64,000 nt of DNA, taken from positions 248,001 to 312,000 of the forward strand of contig NZ_PHSU01000007.1 of the NCBI RefSeq assembly GCF_002814235.1, given 5' to 3'. Shown here one piece after another: positions 46,160 to 55,284 of this stretch. Source of the DNA: Pseudomonas sp. QS1027. Its GTDB lineage: Bacteria > Pseudomonadota > Gammaproteobacteria > Pseudomonadales > Pseudomonadaceae. A program made the translations under genes and the position numbers. The notes under the pieces were generated by a model that worked only from the letters and a program-made list of their open reading frames with translations, was not told the DNA's origin and did no database searches. The stretch's first letter is position 1; every line of letters begins with the position of its first letter.

Positions 46160-47539
46160 CTAGCGTCGTCGATAAGCCCGCCAACCCAGCAGTCCGATCA
46201 GCAGCAGGCCCGCCAGGGCGGCCCCCAGGCCGATCAACTGTTCATCGCTGAGCAACGGTTTTTCGATTCGCAGGTAGCCCGGCTGCTTGAACAATTGGCG
46301 CAGCGCCTGGTTGGCATCCGCCAGCGTCACCGCCCGCAGGGCCTGGGCCGGGTCGGTGAAATGGCCGCCCTCGTAGTCGCCCAGCGCCCCCCAGTAGTAG
46401 TCGGCCAGGGCACTGTTGCCCTGCACCGCCCAGGCCTGGCGGGCGATGGCGGCTTGTTGCAGGCGGGCGAAGGTGTCCGGGTCGAGGCCGTCCTTGAGCA
46501 GACGGGCCTTGAGCTGTTCGAGCACCTGCCGGGCATCGTCCAGATTGTCGCGTTCGACATCGGCGTTGACGCTGAAGAAGCCGACGCCGCCGAGCACTTC
46601 GCGTTCGCTCCACGGCCCATAGGACAGGCCGTGGTCCAGGCGCAAGTGCCGATACAGCGCCCAGTCCAGGTAATCCTTGAGCAGGTCGAAGGTTTCGTCG
46701 GGCAGCCCTTCCAGTGCCGGCTCCGGAAACAGCCAGTGGATTTTCGCGCTGTTGCCGACCCAGCCGCGCGGCAGGTCGCGTTGCGCGGCGGCGGCCTGGT
46801 CATGGATTTCCGGCAGCGGCAGGTGGTCGTTGGGCTCGATCGGTTGCAGCGCGCCAAAGGCCCGCTCCAGGTAGGCCGGGAGCAGGCGATCGAGTTCGCC
46901 GACCATGATCAGGGTCATGTTGTTCGGCGCGTACCAGTTCTTGCGCACAGCCTCCAACTGTTCGCGGGTCAGGTGCTGGACATCGGCGCGTTCGGCGCAT
47001 TTGAGTCCCAGCTCCACCGCCAGTTGGTTGCTGGCGTTGTGACCGAGGTCCTGGCGGTCGAGCCAGCGCTGCAGGTGCGAGTAGTGGCCACCCTCCTCGC
47101 GCTCCACCACCTGCTTGGCGGCGTCGATGGCGCTCTCGCTGAGCTCGGTGCGGGTGAGGATCTCCAGCAGCAGGTCGAGAATCTTGCGCTGGTTCGCGGC
47201 CGGGGCCTCGATCACGAAGGTGGTGTCGGCGTTGCTGGTGTAGGCGTTCCATTCGCCGCCCAGGGCCTGCATGCGTTCCTCCAGCCCGCCTTCGCCGCTG
47301 GCATCGACGCCACTGAACAATAGGTGTTCGAGCAGGTGCGGCAGCTCCTTGTCGGCGCAGGGGAAATCGTCGAACCCGACACCCACCACCAGGCGGATCG
47401 CCACGTGGCCACGTTCACTGCCGGGTTTGAGCAGCAGTTGCAGGCCGTTGGGCAATTGATAGCCCTCGACCTGGTAACGATCGAGGGCGGCGGCGTGCAG
47501 GGTATTGAACAGCAGGCAGGCGAACAGCAGACAACGCAT
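46160..47539 (-). CDS. Secreted or membrane-tethered M16 (insulinase-like) zinc peptidase
   Basis: A 459-aa M16 peptidase. It has a signal peptide (about 1-18), the inverted zinc motif HLLEH at residues 68-72, and the supporting acidic region VEREEGGHYSH. The second half is the inactive M16 C-domain. Unusually the protein ends in a membrane helix and basic tail (LIGLLGWRAYRRR), so it should be fixed to the inner membrane facing the periplasm. ATG at 47539 is chosen for its spacing to GGAAA. It follows the Na/Pi transporter gene on the same strand by 55 bp. Confidence 0.87.
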   Translation of the reverse strand: MRCLLFACLLFNTLHAAALDRYQVEGYQLPNGLQLLLKPGSERGHVAIRLVVGVGFDDFPCADKELPHLLEHLLFSGVDASGEGGLEERMQALGGEWNAYTSNADTTFVIEAPAANQRKILDLLLEILTRTELSESAIDAAKQVVEREEGGHYSHLQRWLDRQDLGHNASNQLAVELGLKCAERADVQHLTREQLEAVRKNWYAPNNMTLIMVGELDRLLPAYLERAFGALQPIEPNDHLPLPEIHDQAAAAQRDLPRGWVGNSAKIHWLFPEPALEGLPDETFDLLKDYLDWALYRHLRLDHGLSYGPWSEREVLGGVGFFSVNADVERDNLDDARQVLEQLKARLLKDGLDPDTFARLQQAAIARQAWAVQGNSALADYYWGALGDYEGGHFTDPAQALRAVTLADANQALRQLFKQPGYLRIEKPLLSDEQLIGLGAALAGLLLIGLLGWRAYRRR

Positions 47540-47594
47540 AACCATTTTCCGAGGGCAGGGTCCTACGCAAAGACAACGGTGGAACCGTGGACGT

Positions 47595-49253
47595 TCAAGA
47601 CGATTGGCTGATGTCGTCGAGATCTTCCGAGGCCAGGGCACCGGTCTCGGCGGTTTCCAGCACCGCATAGGCGCTGCCGCAGAATAACGAATTCAGGCGT
47701 TTCATGTCGGCAATCAGCTCCAGGTGCAGCGAGCTGGTTTCCAGGCTCTGCACCACGCCGCGCTGCAAACGGCTGACATGGGCGTGGGCCAGGCGCCGCT
47801 CCTGGGCGCGGAAGCGGCGTTTTTCCCGCAGCAGTTGCCGGGCGGTCTGGGGATCGGCACCGAGGAACACCGTGAGGCCCAGGCGCAGGTTGTCGATCAG
47901 TTGCCGTTGCAGTCCGGCCAGTTCCACCAGGCCATCTTCGGAAAACGAGCGGCGTTGCGAGGTCTTCTGCCGCTGTACCTTGCGCAGCATCTGCTCGATC
48001 AGGTCGGCGGCCAGCTTCAGGTTGACCGCCAGTTCGATGGTTTCGGCCCAGCGCCGGCTGTCCTGCTCGCCGAGGTCTTCGCGGGGCATCTGCGCCAGAT
48101 AGAGTTTGACCGCGCTGCAGAGCACGTCGACATCGTCGTTGAGGCGGCGTATTTCGATGGCGACGGCGGTCTGCTTGCCGTTGAGCACATTGAGCATGGC
48201 GTCGAGCATGCTGTCGATCAGGTCGCCGATGCGCAGGGTTTCCCGTACGGCGTTGGACAGCGCCAGGCTCGGCGTGTCGAGGGCGGCGGGGTCGAGGTGA
48301 CGGGGCTTGGCCTTGCCGTTGACTTCGGGCGGTTCCGGCAGCAGCCAGGCACAGACCCGGGCCATCGGGCCGACACTGGGCAGCAGCAGCAGGCAGCGCA
48401 CGGTGTTGTAGAGCAGGTGGAAGCCGATGACGATTTCCTGGGGGCTGTACTCGAGGCCGTCGAGCCAGTGCGCCAGTGGGGTCAGCGCCGGGATGATCAG
48501 CAGCAGGCCGATCAGTTTGTACAGCAGGCTGCCGAGGGCGACCTGGCGGCCGGCGGCGTTCTGCATGCTGGTGCTGAGGAAGGCCAGCACGCCGCTGCCG
48601 ATGTTTGCGCCGATCACCAGGCCGATGGCCACCGGCAGGCTGATGACGTCGGCGCCGGCCAGGGTCGCGGTCAGCAGCACCGCCGCGAGGCTGGAGTAGG
48701 AGACCATCGCGAACAACGCGCCGACCAGGGCATCGAGGAGGATATCGCCGGTCAGGGAGGCGAACATTACCTTCACCCCCTGGGCGTGGGTGATGGGCGC
48801 GGCGGCTTCGACGATCAGTTGCAGGGCCAGGATGATCAGCCCCAGGCCAATGCCCACGCGGCCGAGCTGGCCGGCACGGGTCTGCTTGCGCGAGAGGAAA
48901 AAGATCACCCCGAGGAAGATCAGCAGCGGCGACAGCCAGGACAGGTCGAAGGTCAGGACCCGGGCCATCAGGGCGGTACCGACGTCGGCGCCGAGCATGA
49001 CCGCCAGGGCCGGGGTCAGCGTCATCAGGCCCTGGCCGACGAAGGACGTGACCAGCATGGCGGTGGCATTGCTGCTCTGGACCATCGCGGTGACGAGGAT
49101 CCCGGCGATAAAGGCCAGGGGGCGCTTGGACATGTTGCGGCCGATGACGTGGCGCAGGTGTGAACCGTAGACCCGCAGGATGCCGGTACGGACGATGTGC
49201 GTGCCCCAGATCAGCAGGGTCACGGCGGAAAGCAGATTAAGCAGGGTCAGCAT
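47595..49253 (-). CDS. Na/Pi cotransporter family protein with PhoU-like domain
   Basis: A 552-aa protein. The N-terminal ~310 residues contain two Na/Pi cotransport repeats with about nine helices (GTHIVRTGILRVYG, QSSNATAMLVTSFVGQGLM, GANIGSGVLAFLSTS). The C-terminal ~200 residues are a helical PhoU-like domain (SNAVRETLRIGDLIDSMLDAMLN). This matches the YjbB/NptA-type phosphate exporters. ATG at 49253 begins the first helix. Confidence 0.9.
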   Translation of the reverse strand: MLTLLNLLSAVTLLIWGTHIVRTGILRVYGSHLRHVIGRNMSKRPLAFIAGILVTAMVQSSNATAMLVTSFVGQGLMTLTPALAVMLGADVGTALMARVLTFDLSWLSPLLIFLGVIFFLSRKQTRAGQLGRVGIGLGLIILALQLIVEAAAPITHAQGVKVMFASLTGDILLDALVGALFAMVSYSSLAAVLLTATLAGADVISLPVAIGLVIGANIGSGVLAFLSTSMQNAAGRQVALGSLLYKLIGLLLIIPALTPLAHWLDGLEYSPQEIVIGFHLLYNTVRCLLLLPSVGPMARVCAWLLPEPPEVNGKAKPRHLDPAALDTPSLALSNAVRETLRIGDLIDSMLDAMLNVLNGKQTAVAIEIRRLNDDVDVLCSAVKLYLAQMPREDLGEQDSRRWAETIELAVNLKLAADLIEQMLRKVQRQKTSQRRSFSEDGLVELAGLQRQLIDNLRLGLTVFLGADPQTARQLLREKRRFRAQERRLAHAHVSRLQRGVVQSLETSSLHLELIADMKRLNSLFCGSAYAVLETAETGALASEDLDDISQSS

Positions 49254-49419
49254 GGAGGGCCCCCTGGGGTGACAGGTGCCCCATGGGGGCAAGTTCGGAT
49301 TATGGCCGTGGGCCTTTTCTACGACTTGTCCTTAAGCTGTAGTTGGCTATTTGGCCGAGCGCCAGCATCGCATGAGCGGCGCCGGGACTGAAACAAAAAT
49401 GTCATATTTTCATGGAGTC

Positions 49420-49450
49420 CCGTGGGAACCGGTTTGCCGGCCCCCCACGG
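49420..49450. repeat. Hairpin after terC
   Basis: CCGTGGG (49420-49426) pairs with CCCACGG (49444-49450), with a nested GGAACCGG/CCGGCCCC-type inner stem. No T-run follows in the terC direction, so it may be a REP relative or a weak terminator for the minus-strand gene. Confidence 0.45.
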
Positions 49451-49457
49451 TTCAGGG

Positions 49458-50225
49458 CTATTGACCCGTCAGATCCTTGTGTTGTTCCCCGGCCTGGTCC
49501 TGCTGCTTCTTTTTCTGCATCGCCGTGCGCATCTTGATGTTGATCGCTTCCACCGCCAGGGAGAACGCCATGGCGAAGTAGACGTAGCCTTTGGGGACAT
49601 GCACATCGAAGGCCTCGGCAATCAGCACGGTGCCGACCACGATCAGGAACGACAGCGCGAGCATCTTCAGCGACGGGTGCTTGTCGATAAAGTCGCCGAT
49701 GGTCTTCGAGGCCAGCATCATCACCAGTACCGCCACCACGATTGCCGCGATCATCACCGGTACATGGGAGACCATGCCCACGGCGGTAATCACCGAGTCG
49801 AGGGAGAACACGATGTCGATAATGGCGATCTGGATGATGGTGTAGAGGAAGTTGCCGCCCTTGCCTTTCGGCCCTTCGCCGGCTTCTTCCTCGCCTTCCA
49901 TGCCGTGGTAGATCTCCTGGGAGCTTTTCCACAGCAGGAACAGGCCACCGAAGAACAGGATCAGGTCGCGTCCGGAAATACCCTGGCCGAAGACCACGAG
50001 CAGCTCGTCGGTCAGGCGCATGACCCAGGTGATCGACAGCAACAGCAGGATCCGCGTGACCATCGCCAGGGCCAGGCCGAAAATCCGGGTGCGTTGCTGC
50101 ATGGGCCGGGGCATGCGACTGACCAGGATCGAGATCATGATGATGTTGTCGATGCCCAGGACAATCTCCAGGGCGGTCAGGGTGAAAAAGGCCACCCAGA
50201 TTTCCGGGTTGGTCAGCCAATCCAT
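49458..50225 (-). CDS. TerC-family integral membrane protein
   Basis: A 255-aa protein with seven predicted helices. Family motifs are ALEIVLGIDNIIMISIL and DIVFSLDSVITAVGM, with acidic residues inside helices as in metal-exporting TerC/Alx proteins, then GYVYFAMAFSLAVEAINIKMR. The charged segment EGEEEAGEGPKGKGG forms a cytoplasmic loop. AAGGAA precedes the ATG. The substrate may be manganese, by family analogy only. Confidence 0.9.
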   Translation of the reverse strand: MDWLTNPEIWVAFFTLTALEIVLGIDNIIMISILVSRMPRPMQQRTRIFGLALAMVTRILLLLSITWVMRLTDELLVVFGQGISGRDLILFFGGLFLLWKSSQEIYHGMEGEEEAGEGPKGKGGNFLYTIIQIAIIDIVFSLDSVITAVGMVSHVPVMIAAIVVAVLVMMLASKTIGDFIDKHPSLKMLALSFLIVVGTVLIAEAFDVHVPKGYVYFAMAFSLAVEAINIKMRTAMQKKKQQDQAGEQHKDLTGQ

Positions 50226-50315
50226 ATCTATTCCTTTGAACTTATGTGTGGGTCGTATCGGCGCCGGGCTTCAGCTTCTGAAGTCCGCGCGCCGACGCGA
50301 CAGTGAATCATTGCC

Positions 50316-51623
50316 TTATAGACTGCCGTACAACGGAAAGGTCCCCAGCAACAAGGCGGCCAGCAGGATGCACAGGCACACCAGCACCGCCCACTTGAGG
50401 GTGAAGCGCTGGTGATCGCCGAACTCGATACCGGACAGGGCCACCAGCAGGTAGGTCGAGGGTACCAGCGGGCTCAACAGGTGGACGGGCTGGCCGACGA
50501 TCGAGGCACGGGCCATTTCCACGGCGCTGATGCCGTAGTGGCTGGCGGCCTCGGCGAGCACCGGCAGCACGCCATAGTAGAAGGCATCGTTGGACATGAA
50601 AAAGGTGAACGGCATGCTCACCAGCGCGGTGATCGGCGCCAGGTACGGGCCGAGCGCCGGCGGGATCACCGCCAGCAGGCTCTTGGACATGGCGTCGACC
50701 ATGCCGGTGCCGGACAGGATACCGGTGAAGATACCGGCGGCGAAGATCAGCCCGACCACCGCCAGCACGCTTCCGGCGTGGGCGGCGATGCGGTCCTTCT
50801 GCTGTTGCAGGCACGGGTAGTTGACGATCATGGCGATACTGAACGCCACCATGAACAGCACCGGCAACGGCAGCAGGCCGGCGATCAGCGCGCCCATCAG
50901 GGCGATGGTCAGGGCGCCGTTGAACAGGATCAGTTTCGGCCGGCGGGCGTCGGGGTATTGCGAGACGCTGATTTCGCTGTGATCGATTTCATCGCCGAGC
51001 ACATGCAGCTCGCCCAGGCGCTTGCGCTCGCGCAGGCCATAGAAGTAGGCGATGGCCAGGATCGCCAGGACCCCGGCGAGCATCGCCGGGATCATCGGCA
51101 CGAAGATGTCCGAAGGGTCGACGTGCAGCGCGCTGGCGGCACGGGCGGTCGGCCCGCCCCAGGGGGTCATGTTCATCACCCCGCCGGCGAGGATGATCAG
51201 CCCGGCCATGATTCGCGGACTCATGCCGATGCGGCTGTACAGCGGCAACATGGCGGCGACGCAGATCATGTAGGTGGTGGCGCCGTCACCGTCGAGGGAC
51301 ACCACCAGGGCCAGCACGGCGGTGCCCACCGAGACTTTCAGCGGATCGCCCTTGACCAGCTTGAGGATCTTGCGCACGGCCGGGTCGAACAGGCCGGAGT
51401 CGATCATCAGGGCGAAATACAGGATGGCGAACATCAGCATCACGCCGGTGGGCGCGAGCTTGGTGATGCCGTCGATCATCATCTTGCCGATGCCCGCGGC
51501 AAAGCCGCCGAACAGGGCGAAGACAATGGGTACGATGATCAGGGCGATCAGCGCGGACAGGCGCTTGGTCATGATCAGGTACATGAAGGTAATGACCATG
51601 GCAAAGCCAAGGAAAGTCAGCAT
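50316..51623 (-). CDS. citA: CitMHS-family citrate transporter
   Basis: A 435-aa inner-membrane transporter with about twelve helices and the family stretches SLDGDGATTYMICVAAMLPLY and NMTPWGGPTARAASALHVD. The family imports citrate with protons or as metal complexes. PAO1 PA5476 (citA) sits in the same neighbourhood. The ATG is preceded by GGAGCCTCCCC. The ~290 bp upstream holds no gene; a short stem (CCAGC/GCTGG near 51852-51865) is the only structure seen. Confidence 0.88.
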   Translation of the reverse strand: MLTFLGFAMVITFMYLIMTKRLSALIALIIVPIVFALFGGFAAGIGKMMIDGITKLAPTGVMLMFAILYFALMIDSGLFDPAVRKILKLVKGDPLKVSVGTAVLALVVSLDGDGATTYMICVAAMLPLYSRIGMSPRIMAGLIILAGGVMNMTPWGGPTARAASALHVDPSDIFVPMIPAMLAGVLAILAIAYFYGLRERKRLGELHVLGDEIDHSEISVSQYPDARRPKLILFNGALTIALMGALIAGLLPLPVLFMVAFSIAMIVNYPCLQQQKDRIAAHAGSVLAVVGLIFAAGIFTGILSGTGMVDAMSKSLLAVIPPALGPYLAPITALVSMPFTFFMSNDAFYYGVLPVLAEAASHYGISAVEMARASIVGQPVHLLSPLVPSTYLLVALSGIEFGDHQRFTLKWAVLVCLCILLAALLLGTFPLYGSL

Positions 51624-51916
51624 GGGGAGGCTCCGGGCGTAACGCGGCTGGGGAAAGGCGAAGCGACTGGGGTCAGTGCTGGGCGAGCGGCGCGAAAGAA
51701 ACGAACGGAGTTGCAGCGAACAGGCGGGTCGTAGCGGACATCGGTATCACCATCTTATTGTTGTGAAGGGGCCGTCGAGCGTCTTCAGGACGCGCCACGG
51801 CCGACCGGTCTGGTGCCGGCGGTGAGGTGATGCTAAAGGGGCAAGCTTTCAGCCAGCTTTCGCTGGCGGCTTGGGGGGAGAGAAAAATGTGAAGGCGGTG
51901 GCGTCGGGCGCTGCGG

Positions 51917-53884
51917 TCAAGGCAGCTCCAGCCCACCCGCCGCCTTGTGCAACGCCCGCAGGTGTTCGCCGACAATCTTCAGGTTGGCTTCGCTGGCCTC
52001 GATCTGCGCTTCCCGGGCCGGGTCGAGCAACTTGCGGATTTCCTTGTCGAGGTCGCCGGTCAGGCGCTGCAATTGCTGCTGGCGCTGGCTGCTCTCGGCT
52101 TCCAGGCGCTTCCACTCGGACGGTTGTGGCAAGCCATAGCCGCTGCTGCCGAGCAATTCCGCCGGACGACTGAGGTAACCGCTGTTGGCGAGGATCTCCT
52201 GCAAGGTGCGGTTGGCCGTGTCCATGTCTTTGTCCTGGAGCTTGAGGTCGCGGGCGCCGAGGTACTTCTGTTTCACCTCATCCTGGGCCAGCAGCAACTG
52301 TCGGCGGAAGCTCGCCTGCTCCAGCAGCAGCATGGCCGCGCTGGCCCGCAGGTTGGCCTGGGCGAACCATGGGCGGCGGGCTTCGGCGGGTTGCGACAAC
52401 CAGTCCTCGACGGTCTCCTGCTTGATCGGCAACTGTTTCTTCAGGACTTCGAACATCGCCTGGTAGCGATCCCGGTAGGAGTCGAAGCGGTAACCCAGGC
52501 GCAAGGCTTCACGGGGATCGTCGAGCACGCTGGTGTCGGCCAGGCCACGGCCCTTGAGCACTTCCAGCAAACCATTGGGGACAATGCTGTCCAGGCCCGT
52601 GAGCTGGGCGTTGTCGCTGCCGCTGCGCAACAGCTTCAAGGTCTCCACCGCGCAGTTGTTGCTGATGAAGTAATAGTTGCCGTCGTAGCTCCAGTGCATT
52701 TCGGCGGCGTGCTCGACCACTTCCTCGATTTCCTTGCGCGATAGCTTCAGCGGCACCGAGGCCAGGCTGCGCAGTTCGGTCTTGGTGTATTCGTCGATCA
52801 CCTGGGACAGCGGCAAGACGAACAGCCGCGACGGGTAGGCGCCGGTCAGGCCGCCCCAGGTCGAGAGCTGGACATCGTTGACGAAGGCGCGATAGGACAG
52901 CACCAGGTGCTGGTCCAGGTCCAGCCGGCAATCCGGCCCCCGTGGCCGGCCGGGGGCACAGATCACCAGGCGCAGCATGCTGTGACCCCAGCGGCTGACC
53001 CAGTTCTGGTTGGCTTCGGCCAGCAGGTAGTCGACTTCGTAGACGCGCTCGGGGTCGATCTTGCCCAGGGGCGTCTTGCCGAAGTCGTTGCCGGCGTTGA
53101 GGAACGGGAACGCCTGGTCGCAGGTGTCCTTGGCCGGCGGCGCCCAGCCGAAGCGTTCCTGGTAGTAGCGATACAGCGCCGGGCGGCGACAGGCGTAGGC
53201 CGGGTCGAGGAGGAAGTACTCCATGTTGACCGCGACGAACTCCTTGGGATTGGTGGTCTCGTAGATGTCCGGGCTGCGGACCACCTGGCCGTTGCGCTGT
53301 TCCCGCTGGCCACGGCTGCCGACCACCTGTGGCCAGCCGGCGAGGTCGAGCAGGCGCGGGTCGTCGCTGAGGGTGAAGCGTCGACCGGTCTGGCCCCGGC
53401 ATTGATCGGGCAGGCCGACCAGGCCGGTATTACTGTCGCGCAGGGTGCAGCGCTGGATCAGCGTACGTTCGGCGTCGGGCCACAAACGCGCGCGGTCATA
53501 AATATGGGTCACTTCGTGGAGAACGGTGGCGAGCATTTCCTCGCGTACGGTGCCGTGGGGGCGATGGGTTTTTTTCGTTGCGGCGGAACCGTCCACCAGG
53601 CCGGGCAGCAAGGCGCGATTGAGGTCCACTTCGGAGACCAGCGAAGCCTCGCCGTAGGCGTTGTCCGGCATCTGGGTCGACCAGACGACATCGATGCTGC
53701 GGTCCAGTTGTTGGATAAAACGCGGCGGCAGATGGGCCATGGCCTCATCGATCAACACCTGGCTGGCCTGTTGCTCGGCCGGGCTCAGACCTTCGGTCTT
53801 GAGGTGCAATTGCAGGCTGGCCTGGGCCGCGTTGCCGAACAGCAACAGGGCGCAGGCCAGCAGCCCGCCGGTGAGTAATCTCAC
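51917..53884 (-). CDS. Exported two-domain protein: HExxH metallopeptidase-like region plus DUF4105
   Basis: A 655-aa protein with a signal peptide (1-22, ending AQA). Residues 30-240 form a putative zinc peptidase with HEVTH at 123-127 and a candidate third ligand Glu215 in NPKEFVAVN. Residues 270-460 match DUF4105, with WGHS (His301) and ISNNC (Cys411), which could be the His-Cys pair of a permuted NlpC/P60-like fold. About 575-650 is a coiled coil. The GTG start overlaps the stop of the DUF2388 gene upstream by 4 bp (GTGA), so the two are cotranslated. Domain activities are inferred from motifs. Confidence 0.8.
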   Translation of the reverse strand: MRLLTGGLLACALLLFGNAAQASLQLHLKTEGLSPAEQQASQVLIDEAMAHLPPRFIQQLDRSIDVVWSTQMPDNAYGEASLVSEVDLNRALLPGLVDGSAATKKTHRPHGTVREEMLATVLHEVTHIYDRARLWPDAERTLIQRCTLRDSNTGLVGLPDQCRGQTGRRFTLSDDPRLLDLAGWPQVVGSRGQREQRNGQVVRSPDIYETTNPKEFVAVNMEYFLLDPAYACRRPALYRYYQERFGWAPPAKDTCDQAFPFLNAGNDFGKTPLGKIDPERVYEVDYLLAEANQNWVSRWGHSMLRLVICAPGRPRGPDCRLDLDQHLVLSYRAFVNDVQLSTWGGLTGAYPSRLFVLPLSQVIDEYTKTELRSLASVPLKLSRKEIEEVVEHAAEMHWSYDGNYYFISNNCAVETLKLLRSGSDNAQLTGLDSIVPNGLLEVLKGRGLADTSVLDDPREALRLGYRFDSYRDRYQAMFEVLKKQLPIKQETVEDWLSQPAEARRPWFAQANLRASAAMLLLEQASFRRQLLLAQDEVKQKYLGARDLKLQDKDMDTANRTLQEILANSGYLSRPAELLGSSGYGLPQPSEWKRLEAESSQRQQQLQRLTGDLDKEIRKLLDPAREAQIEASEANLKIVGEHLRALHKAAGGLELP

Positions 53885-54201
53885 AGGGCGAGAATGGCTT
53901 CGGCGAGGTCTTGATCGCTGGCGTCACGGGCGTTCGGCACCTGGGTACGCAAGGCGGCAAAGGCGGCTTCCAGGTGGGCCCCGCGGATATCGCCCTGGCT
54001 GGCGACGAAGCTGGCGGCGTCGTCGTGGGCTTCACGGACCACTTTCGAGTCGCGGATCGAGGTGGTGGTGTCCGAGGTGAAGTCGAGGGTACGGCCGGTA
54101 GCCCGTACGAGCATGTTGCTGGTAGCCACCAGGGTGTGCGCCGAAGCCACGTCGGTCAGCAACAGCAAGCCGAGTGCGGCGGCGATCAGGGGGGTACGCA
54201 T
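53881..54201 (-). CDS. DUF2388 periplasmic protein, paralogue 3
   Basis: A 106-aa exported protein (signal about 1-21, ending ASA). It contains the shared pattern of DUF2388: VATSNMLVRATGRTL, then VREAHDDAASFVASQGDIRGAHLEAAF and DLAEAILAL. The family is nearly confined to Pseudomonas and its function is unknown. It overlaps the start of the DUF4105 gene. ATG at 54201 follows GGAGACC. Confidence 0.85.
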   Translation of the reverse strand: MRTPLIAAALGLLLLTDVASAHTLVATSNMLVRATGRTLDFTSDTTTSIRDSKVVREAHDDAASFVASQGDIRGAHLEAAFAALRTQVPNARDASDQDLAEAILAL

Positions 54202-54227
54202 GTAAAGGTCTCCGGAATGCAAAGTGA

Positions 54228-54521
54228 CTATTGGACGAGAATTGCCTGGGCCAGTTCAAGGTCGCTGGCATGAAGTTTTGGCTGGGTTTGACGCAGATAG
54301 ACCAGGGCCGACTCCAGCTGTGCGCCACGCAGTTGGCCATCGCTGGCAACAAAAGCGGCAGCGTCATCCTGGGCGGCGAGTATCAGTTTACGGTCGAAGG
54401 GCGCGGTGGTCACTTGGCTGGTGACATAACCGCTGCCGACCAGGGTCTGGGTGGTCAGGTCGAAGGCCTGGGCCTGGCTGATCCAGCAGAGCGCTATGAG
54501 CAATAAGGTGAGTGAACGCAT
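54228..54521 (-). CDS. DUF2388 periplasmic protein, paralogue 2
   Basis: A 97-aa exported protein (signal about 1-19, ending AQA) with QTLVGSGYVTSQVTTAPF, AAQDDAAAFVASDGQLRGAQLESALVYLR and ELAQAILVQ. It is the most divergent of the three and lacks the Thr/Ser-rich TTSIRDSK-type segment in the middle. It lies 26 bp upstream of the third copy. Confidence 0.85.
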   Translation of the reverse strand: MRSLTLLLIALCWISQAQAFDLTTQTLVGSGYVTSQVTTAPFDRKLILAAQDDAAAFVASDGQLRGAQLESALVYLRQTQPKLHASDLELAQAILVQ

Positions 54522-54586
54522 GGGTCTCTATGTCTTATTGAGCGAGCGCCAAGGCTAGCGGAATGCATGACCCATGCGCCAGGGGT

Positions 54587-54904
54587 TCAGATGGCCAGGA
54601 TCGCCTGGGCCAACTCGGCATCGCTGGCCTGCAATTGCGGTACCTGGCGGCGGATGGTGTCGAAGGCGCTTTCCAGTTTCACGCTGCGGATCTGGCCATT
54701 GCTGGCGACGAAGCTGGCGGCGTCATCCTGGGCCGCGCGCACGATCTTGTTGTCGCGCAACGACGAGGTGGCATCGGACGAGGCGTCGGAAGTGGCCTTG
54801 AGGGCGCCGACCAGTGAATCGGTGGTGACGATAAAACTGCTGGCGTGGGCGGCGCTGGCCAGGGTCAACAGGGTGGCAGCAGTCAGCAGGCGAAGGCGGG
54901 ACAT
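54587..54904 (-). CDS. DUF2388 periplasmic protein, paralogue 1
   Basis: A 105-aa exported protein (signal about 1-22, ending AHA) with VTTDSLVGALKATSDASSDATSSLRDNK, RAAQDDAASFVASNGQIRSVKLESAF and ELAQAILAI, closely matching paralogue 3. ATG at 54904 follows CTGGAGATTCACC. It is first in the run DUF2388-DUF2388-DUF2388-DUF4105. The ~290 bp before it hold the promoter but no recognised regulatory motif. Confidence 0.85.
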   Translation of the reverse strand: MSRLRLLTAATLLTLASAAHASSFIVTTDSLVGALKATSDASSDATSSLRDNKIVRAAQDDAASFVASNGQIRSVKLESAFDTIRRQVPQLQASDAELAQAILAI

Positions 54905-55196
54905 GGTGAATCTCCAGGGGTATGAAGAGGAACAGTGGCAGCGGATAAAGGTCGCCACTCGAACACAATGGGCGATGAACTTCAGACGCACATTCCGCGC
55001 TGCTGGCTACCTATGACCGCGATATTAGACAGAGTTCCCTGCCTGCTGAAAGCGAGTTTCGTCGGCTGATCCGCGGTTTAGAGGCGTTCGTGCAGGCTGG
55101 ATGAAAGTGTACTGGTCGAATAATAAAAAGATAAAACTGTACCTGCGTGGTGTTTTCGCGAGCCTGTCCCCGAAATCGCCCTGCCGGAAACGACAA

Positions 55197-55233
55197 AGCC
55201 CGTCGCGGTTTCCCGCGACGGGCTCTGTTTTTT
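55197..55233 (-). terminator. Intrinsic terminator of the DUF1127 gene (bidirectional)
   Basis: AGCCCGTCGCGG (55197-55208) pairs perfectly with CCGCGACGGGCT (55213-55224) on a TTTC loop. T-rich bases follow on both strands, with six T on the plus strand at 55228-55233. It lies downstream of the DUF1127 gene in its direction of transcription. Confidence 0.8.
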
Positions 55234-55284
55234 CAATTCGGGTGCTGGCGGTGGACCCGGTGGGTCAGGGCCAGCGAGCGCTGC

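Noticed and set aside
51917..54904. DUF2388 and DUF4105 genes considered as a toxin-immunity system
   Set aside because: All four products have signal peptides for the periplasm and no toxin domain or variable C-terminus was seen, so a defence or competition role is not supported by the sequence alone.
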